From NCBI GenBank assembly GCA_022376465.1, contig JACDTU010000010.1, positions 1,302,001 to 1,366,000 of the forward strand: a stretch of DNA of 64,000 nucleotides, in the 5' to 3' direction. Under the pieces are notes generated by a model. The model was not told the origin of the DNA, did not search any database, and was given only the letters and a program-made list of their open reading frames with translations. Shown here piece after piece: positions 1 to 10,977 of the stretch (the first letter of the stretch is position 1; each line of letters opens with the position of its first letter). The translations under genes and the position numbers were made by a program. This stretch comes from Cubamyces lactineus (lineage: Eukaryota > Basidiomycota > Agaricomycetes > Polyporales > Polyporaceae).

Positions 1-2
1 TT

Positions 3-1617
3 GTCACGCTCTCTCTCGCCCTCCTCGCTTCTGCGAGACCAAGGTACTTCTCGCGTACCACCAGAATGGCCAAGCGGCTGTGGCACTAAAGTGAGTACCA
101 AGCATCATGCTTGATAACCACACTAATAAACTCGTTCCGCTGCGACAGCGCGCAATTCTCAACGTTGTCTGTGGACTCCCCATGCACAGCAGGCGATAAC
201 GCATGCGTAAACGGCCAATTCTCTCAGTGCGTGAACGGGAAATTCGTTCTTCAACCATGCGCAGGAGGCTTGATGTGCGTGCTTCCTTCTGATTTGCTGA
301 CTTACTCCGCCTCTGACACGGTACGGTCCTTCCGATAGCTGCGCTGCATTGCCTCTGGTCAACTCCCCGGGAACGAGCATCACTTGCACAACTGCTGCAG
401 ATCGTGATGCTCGTATTGCAGCCACCGGTGCCAGTGGCATTCAGCGGCGTAAACACGCACAAGAAAGAGGCGGGAGACGCCCGGGCCGACCAGCACAGGG
501 CAGCTTCGGGATTGTGGGGACTGCGGAGTTGACGCTCTCTAGCACCAAAACCGGAGAGACCGCGAGTTCTGCAATTTCTAGTGGCAAGCCTTCTGCAACC
601 AGTAGTTCGCCAGCTCGTTCCACGGGCACCTCCAAGGCGGCTAAAACCTCGACCAGCGGCAAAGCGGTTTCCTCAAGTGCGGCTGCAGCAAAATCCGTTA
701 GCGTCGCCTCAAGTAAAACTCAGGCCACCGTGCGTTGATTCCGAATTAGTCGTGATTTAACGCTCACTGGCGGCACGTACATAGGCTACTAGTAGCACGA
801 GTACCTCAACGGGCTCCAGCGCAGCCAGCGCAAGCGCTTCTGCTGGGAGCGGCGATGCACAGACCTCTCTGACTCTGGTCGAATCGGTCATAGCCAACGG
901 TTTTGCTCAGGATGGTCAAGCGCAGTATGTCGTTGTTATCCGGAACCCCTAGAGTCCTCGATTGACTTGCACAACAACTAGACAGGAAGCAGGCCAAGTA
1001 CCATCCTTGACATCGACGAACAACTTCATCAACTTTTGTGCAACGCTTCCAGGCGTACCCATCACAAACGGGCAGCAGATCATCGGGGGCTCTTGCAACC
1101 CTGCCCCGATGGGCGTCATCGCTTCGAAGTCCAACATGCCTTCGGCGAAGTTCGTGCAGCCGCAGAACCTCGATACCGTCCCCGCGAACCTCAACTTCAC
1201 GGTCAAGCTGGAGATCGCGCACCTCGAGACGGGACACTTTGTTAATGCGGCGACGAACTACTTCGCCGCGCCCCAGGTCGTGAACGCGCAGGGCGACATC
1301 CAAGGCCACTCGCACATCGTCATCGAGGAGCTCACGGACCTCAAGCAAGCTTCGCCGACTGATCCGACAAAGTTCGCGTACTTCAAGGGCCTGAACGCGG
1401 CTGCGGAGGGTGGCATCCTCACCGTCGAGGTCGGCGGTTTGCCTGCTGGAGTCTACCGCATGGCGTCGATCAACACAGCTGCCAACCACCAGCCTGCCCT
1501 CGTTGCTGTGGCACAGCACGGCGCGCTGGACGACATGATCTAGTGAGTGCTATCTTATTGTCCATATGCGTATGATCGGGTGTTGATGATGTGCAATGTA
1601 GCTTCACCGTCCAGTAA
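3..1617 (+). pseudogene. decayed tandem copy of the CBM19-like secreted protein (5' end outside window)
   Basis: This is the paralogue of the gene at 3208-5406 and shares its order: signal-peptide remnant (from base 3), cysteine-rich CBM19-like segment (about 150-285 and 345-435), short S/T-rich linker, and a conserved C-terminal domain (about 985-1617). Splice sites line up with the intact copy: introns at about 90-149, 283-341, 730-792, 930-983 and 1542-1601; the last joins ...DDMI to YFTVQ and stops at 1617. Two frame problems argue for decay. The signal-peptide frame (base 3, ending at TAA 87-89) does not continue into the frame needed by the second exon. After the linker intron, the acceptor at 790-792 is followed directly by TAG in the expected phase, while the S/T-rich frame resumes one base later. 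The C-terminal domain itself is open and well conserved. Alternative splicing could rescue it, so pseudogene status is an inference. Confidence 0.55.
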
Positions 1618-3207
1618 CTGCGACAACTGTAGCGCACGGATTAACGCGACGTGTAGTGACGTCAGAACCCGGTGTAGAGGCTGGGGTTAGGAAGTAGCTT
1701 GATTGGGCCAGTATAGAGTACTACTGTAATGATGCGAATATTGCTTGAAGATCTTACTGGAGCGAACAATTGCCTCCAACCCAAGAAGCCGTGTTATGGC
1801 ACTCTGTGTGCTGCTGTGAGGATACGGATTACGCTACTAGCTGGCAAAACTGCGAGCGAACTTTGAAAGGTTAACGTGCAGCCTAAGAGCCAGCTGGCGC
1901 CGCAAGCTGGAGCGGTGTTAGACGATCCGATAAAATCGGAGTTCAGAGATGCCAACGCTCCCACTCACGATCACTGTTCCTAGACATCCAACGGCCAACT
2001 AAGTTCCCGAGCCTCCGCCTATTTGTTTAATGAATAACTGGTATATCTTTCGAGCGTGACTCTAGTACCTCGTACTCGCATGAGAAGTGCGATCCTCCTG
2101 CAAATTCTCACTCAGGTACCCTCTCCAGAAGTACGAAGCTTGGCACGCCGTCCCTGATAGCCCAAGAAATATCATTTGGGTATACCAGTGACCACCTACG
2201 ATCTCTCATGGAGATATAATACTAGAATACGCGACATCGTTGGAGTTGCCTGGCCGCTCCAGGACTCTGTACATTGTTCTACAAGTGAGCGTATCGTCCG
2301 TTATTCTCTGATACTTGCACTGGCTCTCTCTTGCGAATGTGGAGTGGGATCTGCGGTTATCTGGATCACCATCTCAACAATATTAAATGGTGGATGGTCG
2401 CCACCTGACGTGCGTAGCCTTAAGTTGCTCCTCAACAACGACCCACCAGGGCCGTCGTTTTTGCGGCCGCTCGCCGTATACCGTTGACAAGAGCCCGAGC
2501 TCATGGCACTAGAGAAGAAGAACAGCCAAGGCCACAATACGACCAGATATCTTCATCATCTGTTACTACACACCGCATGTACAAGTACTACCAACACGGC
2601 GGCAGCCACATAGCGGCGGATGCGAATTCGCAATAGGTGAGCATCTGATATCCAATTCCTGCGCGTGCGTCCATCCGTTCCTGTTGGACCTGGTCTATCT
2701 GACGCTGTATTGTTACACAACAGACCTCTATGCAGTGAGAGGCTCAACGGGCCTCATGGACATCGAGTTTCCGAGATAGAATCATGCCGCCCTTGGATGG
2801 ACTCGGTCGTAGCGCCCGCCGGTGAAGACGGTTTGGCAGTGCAGCGCGCTGTCGCGATCGCCATGAGAGACACATCTTTGGGGGCCGCTACTGCCAGTGG
2901 GTAGGGATACCCAACCCTGTAGATGAGCACTCACAACCGTTGTAGGGTACACCCCCCTCGACGGCCTGATGGGACTGCCTTAGCTCTCCACCTCCGACGA
3001 ACGCGAGTCGAATGCGACCATGACCGGGCATTTATAAGCTCGCACGGAGCTCTCCTGCAGCCCCATCCAGTGGCCCTCTTCTGGACATTTACCTCGAATC
3101 CTTCGTAGCGATCTGGTATCGCCTCTCATTCCTGCTTTCGTTCACTAGGTCCTAGTGTCCGTATCTATACATTCAGTCTACGACTGCTGCCCGACTACTA
3201 CTCCGTC
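1618..3207. other. intergenic region between the tandem copies
   Basis: No convincing gene. Only short open frames without splice-supported extensions or recognisable motifs are present. The last 180 bases hold the promoter and leader of the downstream copy, including a TATA-like element near 3031. Confidence 0.5.
3031..3038 (+). promoter_or_regulatory. TATA-like box of the CBM19-like gene
   Basis: The sequence tttataag lies 177 bp upstream of the ATG at 3208. The intervening leader is pyrimidine-rich, as is usual for fungal promoters. The transcription start is not known. Confidence 0.4.
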
Positions 3208-5406
3208 ATGCAACTGCACGTCTTCGTTGCCCTCTCGGTGGCACTCGCTGCTTCGGCTAGTCCGAGCTACTACCGGCGTGCGTCGGACTCTTTCAGCCTC
3301 CAGAACGGCGCTGATGCTTTGCAACTCAGGTGGGTACTCTTGATTTGCCACAGCCTGTCTTTCCAGAGAGGTGATCCGCTGACGCGTGTCGACAGCCAAC
3401 AATACGAGACGCTGAGCGCCGACTCGCCGTGCACTGCTGGCGAGAACGCCTGTGTGGGCGGCCAGCTTGCCAAGTGCGCAGATGGCAAGTATGAGCTTCA
3501 GCCTTGCGGGGAGGGTTTGATGTGCGTACCAACTTCTGCTTCTTCTTATCCAGTTTCCCCGCGGCGTTCCCTGTTCCTAGAGTCCTGGACTGAAATGTTC
3601 TCTTCCTTTAACAGCTGTGCGGCGTTGCCGTTGGTGGGCTCGCCCGGCACGAACGTCACCTGCACCACCGCCGCCAATCGCGATGCGCTCATCTCAGCGA
3701 CGGGCGTCGACCTGCAGGCGTTCAAGCTGAAGCTGGGCGGAGGGAAGGCGCGGCCGTTGCCTCCGCCGAAGAAAGCGCCACCCCCGCCGCCGTCGAAGCC
3801 GAAGCCGTCCCCTCCGCCGGCGAAGTCGACGAAGGTGGTCGTGCCGCCGAAGAGCACGGCGGTGCGGAGCACTACGAGCGTGATTACGCATAGCGCTAGC
3901 GCTAGCACGTCTGCGAGGAGCACGAGCACGACAAGCGCGAAGGCGAGCTCGACAACTACGAGCGCAAGCTTGGCGCAGAGTACGACTGCGAGTTCTACGG
4001 CTGTCCAGAGCTCGAGCACTGGGACAGCCAGCTCAAGCGCGACGGTCGCGACAACAAGCCAGAGCACCATCGTTAGTTCAGCATCCACCAGCCTGGCAAG
4101 TGTCAGCGCTAGTACTAGCATCAGCTCTACGGCGACGGCTCAGAGCACTAGTCTGGCTTCTGCGAGCACGACCCTATCAGCTTCTGGTATTAGCTCTAGT
4201 GTCGCAACTAGTGCTTCAACGACCAGCACAGCGGCGGTAACAACAACCTCGACGGCGGCGGCGGCCTCGACGAGCGTCGCGAGCTCTGGCTCTACCAGCG
4301 CGGCAGGCTCGACCACGAGCATTGCTACAGAATCGACCACGAGCACCGCCACGAACACCACAACGACGGCAGCTGAATCGATCACGACTACCGCTAGCAC
4401 TAGTACCGAGGATTTGACGAGCAGCGCGGCGTCTACTGGTACGACCACGACGGCTCCGGACTCCACTAGCATCGCGACCTCCACAAGCATAGCGACTTCT
4501 ACCAGCATTGAGACCTCCACAACTGTCACGACGACTAGCAGCGCTGCTACGGTGAGCGGCCTCTTCTCTTGAAAAGGGGCCGAATTGACGATTCCTACTA
4601 TGCAGTCCACGAGCACCGCTGCGACGAACGGCACGGACCCTCAGAGCTCACTCACGCTGCTTCAGTCGGTGATCGCGACCGGCTTCGCCAACGATGGACA
4701 GGATCAGTGCGTCTCTTACCACTCTAGCTCTTCATGCATATTAACCCAACCTCGCGCCTCCTCCGCAGACCGACAGCGGGCCAAGTGCCCTCCCTGACGT
4801 CCACGAACAACTTCATCAACTTCTGCGCGACGCTGCCCAACCTGCCCATCACGAACGGCATGCAGATCCAGACCGGGTCCTGCAACCCCGCGCCGATGGG
4901 GATCCTCGCGTCCACCGCGAACATGCCCTCCGCCAAGTTCCTCGAGCCCGCGAACTTCGGGACGGTCCCCGCGCTCGCGAACTTCACCGTCTCGCTCGCC
5001 GTCGCGCACCTCGCCACGGGCCACTTCACGAACGCCGCGGAAACTTACTTTGCGGCGCCGCAGGTTGTGGACGCGCAGGGCGACGTGCAGGGCCACTCGC
5101 ACGTCGTGATCGAGCAGCTGACGGACCTCGCGCAGGCGGTGCCGACGGACCCGACGAAGTTCGCGTTCTTTAAAGGGCTGAACGACGTCGCGCAGGACGG
5201 GGTGCTCAGTGTGGTCGTGCCGGGCCTCCCGGCGGGCGTGTATCGGATGGCGACGATCAACTCGGCGGCGAACCACCAGCCTGCGCTCGTTGCGGTCGCG
5301 CAGCATGGCGCGTTGGACGATATGATCTAGTGAGTCGTCGTGCGCGGGCGCGGGAGAGTGTGTTGTTGCTGACTTGGATGTCTTTCATAGCTTCACTGTT
5401 CAGTAG
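3208..5406 (+). CDS. secreted CBM19-like protein with S/T-rich linker
   Basis: Spliced exons 3208-3329, 3396-3521, 3615-4551, 4606-4706, 4769-5329 and 5391-5406 give 620 residues and keep frame at every GT-AG junction. Residues 1-17 form a signal peptide. About residues 45-110 hold a cysteine-rich segment with the pattern SPCTAGENACVGG...AKC...GK...LQPCG and a later CTTAANRDA, which resembles CBM19 chitin-binding modules. A proline/lysine run is followed by a Ser/Thr/Ala-rich stretch of about 250 residues, probably heavily O-glycosylated. The C-terminal domain (about 430-620) starts GQVPSLTSTNNFINFC and ends with GLPAGVYRMATIN and NHQPALVAVAQHG. This combination is common in secreted basidiomycete proteins, but its biochemical role is unknown to me. 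A cell-wall or chitin-associated function is inferred from the module. It is a tandem duplicate of the copy at 3-1617. Confidence 0.8.
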
Positions 5407-6090
5407 ACGATATGGTCGACGCACGCTGTGGCGTGAGGCTCGTGCGGTTATCCATCCGCCCGGACCTAAGGCATTTCGTAGTCGTAAACGACTTGTATAG
5501 ATAAAGGCACGAACGAAATACATCGAGGCGCAGGCTGTCCTGTCGCTGCGTTGGGATCAATCGATACAGGGAATAGTGCCAAGCTACTGAGTGGACTGGG
5601 CCCGACGCAGGCCACAATCTGTGAAGCAGGGCTGCGCTCGGCCCGAGGTACGCGCGCGTTCATGCATTTTCGAGGAAAGTCCTATTGTCTCTGGCCCCGT
5701 TGCCGGAGTGAATGCGGAATCGGAGATGCGCGATGGATCACGCGCTTGGCATGAGTATGACGAAGCGTATAGAAAGTCCATCATTAGAAGGAGCTACTGT
5801 TACAAGAAGGGATACAGCGCATATACGTCGGAAGACCTTCCTAACTAAAGAGTGACACGGTAGTTATACGATACAGTACCGTAACAAATCGGGGGGTGGA
5901 GCAAAACGTCACAGTCGTAAGCACTGAGCAAAATGTTCGTTCAAAAGGGATGGCACTGTGGCGGGAAGGAGGTGAGGAATGGGCAAAGGTGGTATCCGAT
6001 GGCGAAACGATTTGAAACGAATCCACAACCTTTTAGGGAAGGGGAAAAGAACGAAGTGCTCATCCGAGGGAGAATTATCGGGCGAAACGC
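5407..6090. other. intergenic region (convergent 3' ends)
   Basis: Lies between the 3' ends of the CBM19-like gene (+) and the SUR7/PalI gene (-). Only small overlapping open frames in several phases were seen; no splice-consistent gene or RNA gene was recognised. Confidence 0.5.
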
Positions 6091-6832
6091 TTAATAGGCG
6101 GCACGCCTCCTACCGTAGCGACCGAAGACACCGCAGAGGCTGGCAAAGAAGCCGAGGAAGAGGGAGACGAGGGCGCCGAGGACGAGCCAGTTAGCGTTTC
6201 CCCAGGTGGCGTCAATGCCACGGTCGCGGATGTGGTCGCGGGCGACGCCAAAGAGAACCATCTCGAGGACCCATGCGACGAGGGTGACGAGGAAGGCGAG
6301 GGCGGAAAGGAGGGTCATGAGGACGGTGCCTACGCGGTGGTAGGCGGCACCGCAGAGGCCGAAGAGGACGGCGAGACCAGAGATACCAGCCGCTGTGGAG
6401 ACATGTCAGATGATGACGTCTTGTGCGGATAAGGCGTAAAGAGCGTACCGATGGGGATAAGGATGAGAGTGATGGTGAGGTTGTGGAAGAGATGGTCGTT
6501 AATCCGAGAATCACTGAAGACAATGGCAGTGTTTAGCGATGTTCGTACGAAGAGGTTCAGAGGCTGGAGACATACCCAAGCGTGCCAGGGAAGTACCAGC
6601 CGACGTGAGTGTCGGAGCCGGTGAAACCGAATACACCAAAGTGAGTTATTGATCCTCCTTCGGGGACGTTGAGGAAGGAGATGCGTTCCCATGTTGGTGA
6701 TGAGACGGATGCCTGGGAGAAGCGAGTGAGATATGGATGGGGAGGCTGGGAAGAAGGAAGACGTACGAAGATGAGGAGGACCATAGCGGCGAAAGCGAAG
6801 AAGAGGCCTGGTACAGCAGCGCCGGCAGCCAT
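6091..6832 (-). CDS. SUR7/PalI family four-helix membrane protein
   Basis: Spliced on the minus strand: 6832-6767, 6712-6576, 6513-6449 and 6392-6091, giving 189 residues with correct phase at all junctions. The protein has four hydrophobic segments: an N-terminal helix (GAAVPGLFFAFAAMVLLIF), one around DHLFHNLTITLILIPIAAG, one in VLMTLLSALAFLVTLVAWVLEMVLFG, and one near WLVLGALVSLFLGFFASLCG. Between the first two lies an extracellular loop ending GVFGFTGSDTHVGWYFPGTLG. This topology matches the fungal SUR7/PalI (Rim9-like) family, whose members act at the plasma membrane in eisosomes, wall integrity or ambient-pH signalling. Which of these applies cannot be decided from sequence. It ends with a basic RYGRRRAAY tail. 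Confidence 0.85.
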
Positions 6833-8650
6833 TGTGAAGTCGGAGTGGGTCGTGAAGGTGTCGTGACTTGAGAGATTGAGGCTGGGGAAGAGGTGGTAGA
6901 GAGGGAGGGAGTGCTGGAGGAGGAGACGGATGGGCGGGAGGTAATAAAGGCAGGGCGACGTCTGACGTCAGCCGAGCCACTCGATCACCTTTGATTTCCA
7001 TTTGCGTCATCTGGTCCACACAGGCGCCCGTGGTGTCTTGACCTCACAGGAACAAAACATAGGAATAACTCCCACAACATACGTCGCTAGCATCCGGTGT
7101 TCTCTAGCATTCTGCAGTGCTCGCCAGTTCCTGCAACTGTTCACCTGCCCAGCACTGCGCACGCCTGCCAAGTACGGCGGATGCGACTCTCGTGAACATC
7201 TCATGCACAGCTCGCAGCAGCCGTCATATCATATCCCGCATCCCCGGTGACTGCGCACCATCTGCATCGTCCCCTTCGGCCACCCTCCAGCCACCGCTCT
7301 CTTTGCTCTCGCCCTCTTCCCTCACCGCCTTGTGCTGCGCATGCGCATTCCTATGCCCCTTCGATTATTTACCACCTCTCTCTCTTCCCTCCTCGGTCCT
7401 CCAACCCCGTCCAGTCCATTCTACACTCAGGTCTTGTCTTGACATACTCAGTACACTCATGAACCTGACCTCAATGTCTCTTGCTTCCGACCATATTGAC
7501 ATCAGCACAGCGCCCAGACAGTGCCATTCGCCGTGCTCAAACCATGTGGAGTCACCCAAAACTTGCTAAAAGTTCCAACGTCATAGACGTAGTATCCGAC
7601 GTCCGTGCACGGCTCGCAATCCTGCGTCTAGTGCGGCTCAATCTCTACTGGTAACGCTTTGTTGGTCCTCCGTCTTTTTCTGCGTCCTAGACTTGCGGTC
7701 TCCTACTTTTCTGACTTGGCCTTGCCCTTGGGCCTATTACTCGATACCTACAACGTAGGTATCAACCTCTGCCAACGCTCTCCGCAGCAACACCAGAACC
7801 TCAGCTTTCCATTGCCTGTGTTACCGCTCGGCTATTGCTTTATCCTCGCGTAAAGTATCTACACAGCCTTTGTTCATCTAGCGCTGTTCTCCATATCCGC
7901 CCGGCTCACCGTCGCTCCCCTCTAAATAGTAGGTGTTAAAGCTACCTGGAGGCTACTAGCGATATGAATTACAAACTTCATCAACATCGCCGGTTCTGCC
8001 GACATCGTGTCATCCAGGGAACACACATGACGCCTACGACGGGACCATACCTAGATTTCCAAGACATGCGCTTTCATGTCTTTCGACTTCTTTGCGGCTG
8101 CCGCTTGTCGCCTCACAAACGGACCGACCCGCAAGACCCATTCTGTGCCCTACCTTGGATATTTTAGCTGCCTTCTTCACTCGCTTTGCCCGCAAGGCCA
8201 TGGCCACGCCACATGGCCTCCAGCATCCTCCGTCTAACGTACAATCGACCGCTTTCCTACGATCCCCTCGTGTCTTCACTCAAAGCGTCGCACCACGCCG
8301 CGGACACTCTCATGCCGCACACTCTGATTCCCCTCGCGCTTTGCTCTGCTGTCTCGTCTCGTCTCGCTGTCTCGTTCCCTTGCTCTCTCTCGCTCTGCGC
8401 TATCTGACTCTTGACTATTGCTATCGTCGCTCTCGCTGTCTACGTGGCCCGCACGCTTTGCTCTGTGCGGTGGCACCCGCTTTGACCTGGGTCAGGGAAC
8501 TCAGTATAATACCCTCGCCGGGTCGCAGGGAGATTGTTGGACCCACCGAACCGCCTTGGACGTACATCCGCAGAGGCTGCAATCTCCTAAAGGCGCCTCC
8601 TCTTCCCCGCTCATACTCGTTTGACTCTTCGTTCCTTCCGCGACATCGCT
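6833..8650. other. intergenic, divergent promoter region
   Basis: About 1.8 kb between two divergently transcribed genes. The right part (about 7250-8450) is strongly CT-rich on the + strand, consistent with a long fungal leader or promoter. Open frames here (for example 7117-7569) are low-complexity Ser/Pro/Leu strings without splice support. Confidence 0.45.
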
Positions 8651-10357
8651 ATGCAGCGCAGAACGTCGCAGACGTTCCAGAGGCTGAGGAAGCTATCGGA
8701 TTCACTCATGTGAGTACGCTTCGACCTGTGGGAAGACACGTGAGGATCGCTCACCCGCCTGGAATCTGGACTCGCCAGTCAAGCCATCGCGCCGACGTCA
8801 TCTAGCAAAGCTGCCGAGGAAAGCTCGTTCTTCGACTACGAACGGAAAGGATGGCACCCGCCACTGCACCATTCTCACTCTCAATCCTCCACGTCCCACA
8901 CCCGATGTACTAAGCCTCGGCAAGCCCGGCCACGGATCTCGAAAGAGGACATCAGGTATCCCTTGATCCCACACTCCGAGTCGCTCGACGTTTGGGCCTC
9001 GAACACGAGTGCGAGCACACGCTCGACGAAGCCCGTCAGGCCTAGCAGGCCGCGCGAAGAGGACTTGCCGTACGGGGCGAAGGGCAGCATTCCGAAGGCT
9101 CTGGCGCCGCCGTACGTCGCGCCACCGCCTGCCATCGGTCAATCTTCCAGGTCACATGGGAAGGGAAACAGCGTGCCGTTCCCGGAGTCGGATAAGGAAG
9201 TCAAGGCGAAACGGGCGAGAGACTATACGACGCGCGAGAAACCACTACCGGTCCCGCCAGGAGAGGCTTCTTCGGAGGCGTTCTTCAACCCTTTCCGTGC
9301 CGTCCCTCGCCATAGCGACATGCATAGGTCGGAGAGGCCGACCGGTGCCGGGAGGACGCGAGAAGAGGACTCACGCTCTCGACCGTCAGCGCGCGTACGA
9401 GAACCGGGCGTCCGACGTATCTCGTCCTCGGGAGACGTTCATCTCCCGAGTCAGCACGCGCGGTATCGCGCAGGGGAGGACAACGGGAGAGGACCGCCAG
9501 GCTCGCTGGCCCAGCAACACCGCCCGGATCTGCGCCAGGTTAGGTCGACGCCGCTTCGTCTGCAGGAGAATGGGGTGTCGGTATCCGGGCAGCCCGGACA
9601 GCCCGCGGCTCGACCACGAGGAAGCCCTCTGAAGCAACAAGTGGTACCTGTGAGCCCGGCATTCTCGAGTGTCGTCAAGCCACACCCGCGCAATGTTCCG
9701 CGCGACGTCTCCCCGGAGAACCCGCAGCGATTGCCGACACCGCGTCTCTCGGGAGAGGGTGTGCGCCCATATATACCTACGACATCGAGGCAGCAGCAGC
9801 AGCAGCTACCACTGGCTACGAACGCTCTCGTTGCCCAAGCGCAGTCCGCGATGAAGGTGCAGCAGAGTGCACCGCCGAGGAATGTAGAAATGGCCGCTGC
9901 CCCAGAACACCTGCGCGCGTTGTCGATGAAGGCGCAGGTCGTGCGTCCTGATCGCGTCCCGCGCGCTGACCGCGATCAAGGACGGCAACGACAAGCCCCA
10001 ACCCCAATCCCAACCCATCCATCTCATGAGCGCGAACGCCAGCAGCACGAGCGAGATCACCGAGTGCATACGAAAGACCGCGAGCGCGGTCGGACCCGCC
10101 CGACGCACACGCGCGCGATCGAGGTCGAGTACTACGGGATGTCCGATGCGTTCACGCAGGAGATCACGCTCGCGCTCGCGGAGCCCGAGCGCGCGCACCC
10201 GCTGCCGCTCGACTGGAAGGCGTACGTCGCGACGGGCCCGGAGTGCGGGCCCGTTGTGCGCCCGCTGGTCACCAAGAAGAGCCGGCTGGGGGCGAATGCG
10301 CTGGGTGGGGAGAGGCGGGTCCAAGCTGGGGTGGGTTCGGCTGCGGGTAGGCGGTGA
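8651..10357 (+). CDS. hypothetical low-complexity basic protein
   Basis: Two exons, 8651-8709 and 8779-10357 (GTGAGT donor, CAG acceptor), give 545 residues starting MQRRTSQTFQRLRKLSDSL. I do not recognise a family. The protein is predicted to be largely disordered, rich in Arg, Pro, Ser and Gln, with a short glutamine run (RQQQQQL) near the middle and many SP/TP-like sites. The C-terminal 90 residues look more conserved in style: after an arginine-rich stretch comes EVEYYGMSDAFTQEITLALA, then a segment ending VRPLVTKKSRLGANALGG, which could be a short folded or binding region. The long second exon stays open for more than 500 codons in a GC-rich context, which supports real coding. No signal peptide or membrane segment is evident. 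Confidence 0.6.
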
Positions 10358-10977
10358 GATGTTGAAGCCTTACGAGACCGCTTAGAATCCGTGAGGTTGT
10401 TCGAGGAGACTATAGAGTATAGAGTATGAGGTAAGAGTGTCCAGGTGAGTTCGGCCCACTTCTCATATGCGATGTTTCCTCTAACCCTTGACCTCTACAG
10501 TACGTTGTCGTTCGTTGCCTGTGCCCATGTGCCCACACGTTCATTATCTCGGCTTTTGTTTCTTTTTCATTCGTCGTCTTCGCCCATTCTCTATTCGTAC
10601 AGTACATCTCATCTCGCCCTCTTCGCGACATCATATTTTTCGGCGGGCCGCGGGCCCCGCATTGTATCTCTAGGTCCAGTTATATAGATCGCCCCCGCCT
10701 TGGCGCGGCACACCCTCCTTGTATCTCAGCCTACTATCTGCTCGTTCGTTCTCGTTGTTCGGCTCGTCTAGATATATAGTCCAAGCTTGCCTTTCCTTGT
10801 ATCATTATACTTTCTGCCGCACTTATATAGACGTTGTATAACTTACCTCTCATCTAATAAATATCACCTTTCGCAATTAGACACCTTTCTCGTACGCGAT
10901 GTTCGCGCACCTTGCGCGATCGCAGCTCTCGTAACAAGTCGTGAATAGCTCCAAATCGTCACTAAAAGTACATAAGA
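10358..10977. other. convergent 3' intergenic region
   Basis: Separates the 3' ends of the hypothetical gene (+) and the TAPT1-family gene (-). It is T-rich on the + strand, with an AATAAA-like signal at about 10856-10861 that could serve the + strand transcript. No gene seen. Confidence 0.4.

Noticed and set aside
2176..2904. Two + strand frames between the tandem CBM19-like genes
   Set aside because: No motif, no splice-compatible extension and no match to the duplicated unit.
3546..4634. Antisense open frames across the S/T-rich linker
   Set aside because: Repetitive Ser/Thr codons read as Val/Ala/Leu in reverse. They are shadows of the real gene.
7117..7569. 150-codon + strand open frame
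   Set aside because: Ser/Pro/Leu string from CT-rich promoter sequence, no ATG-proximal motif, no splice extension.
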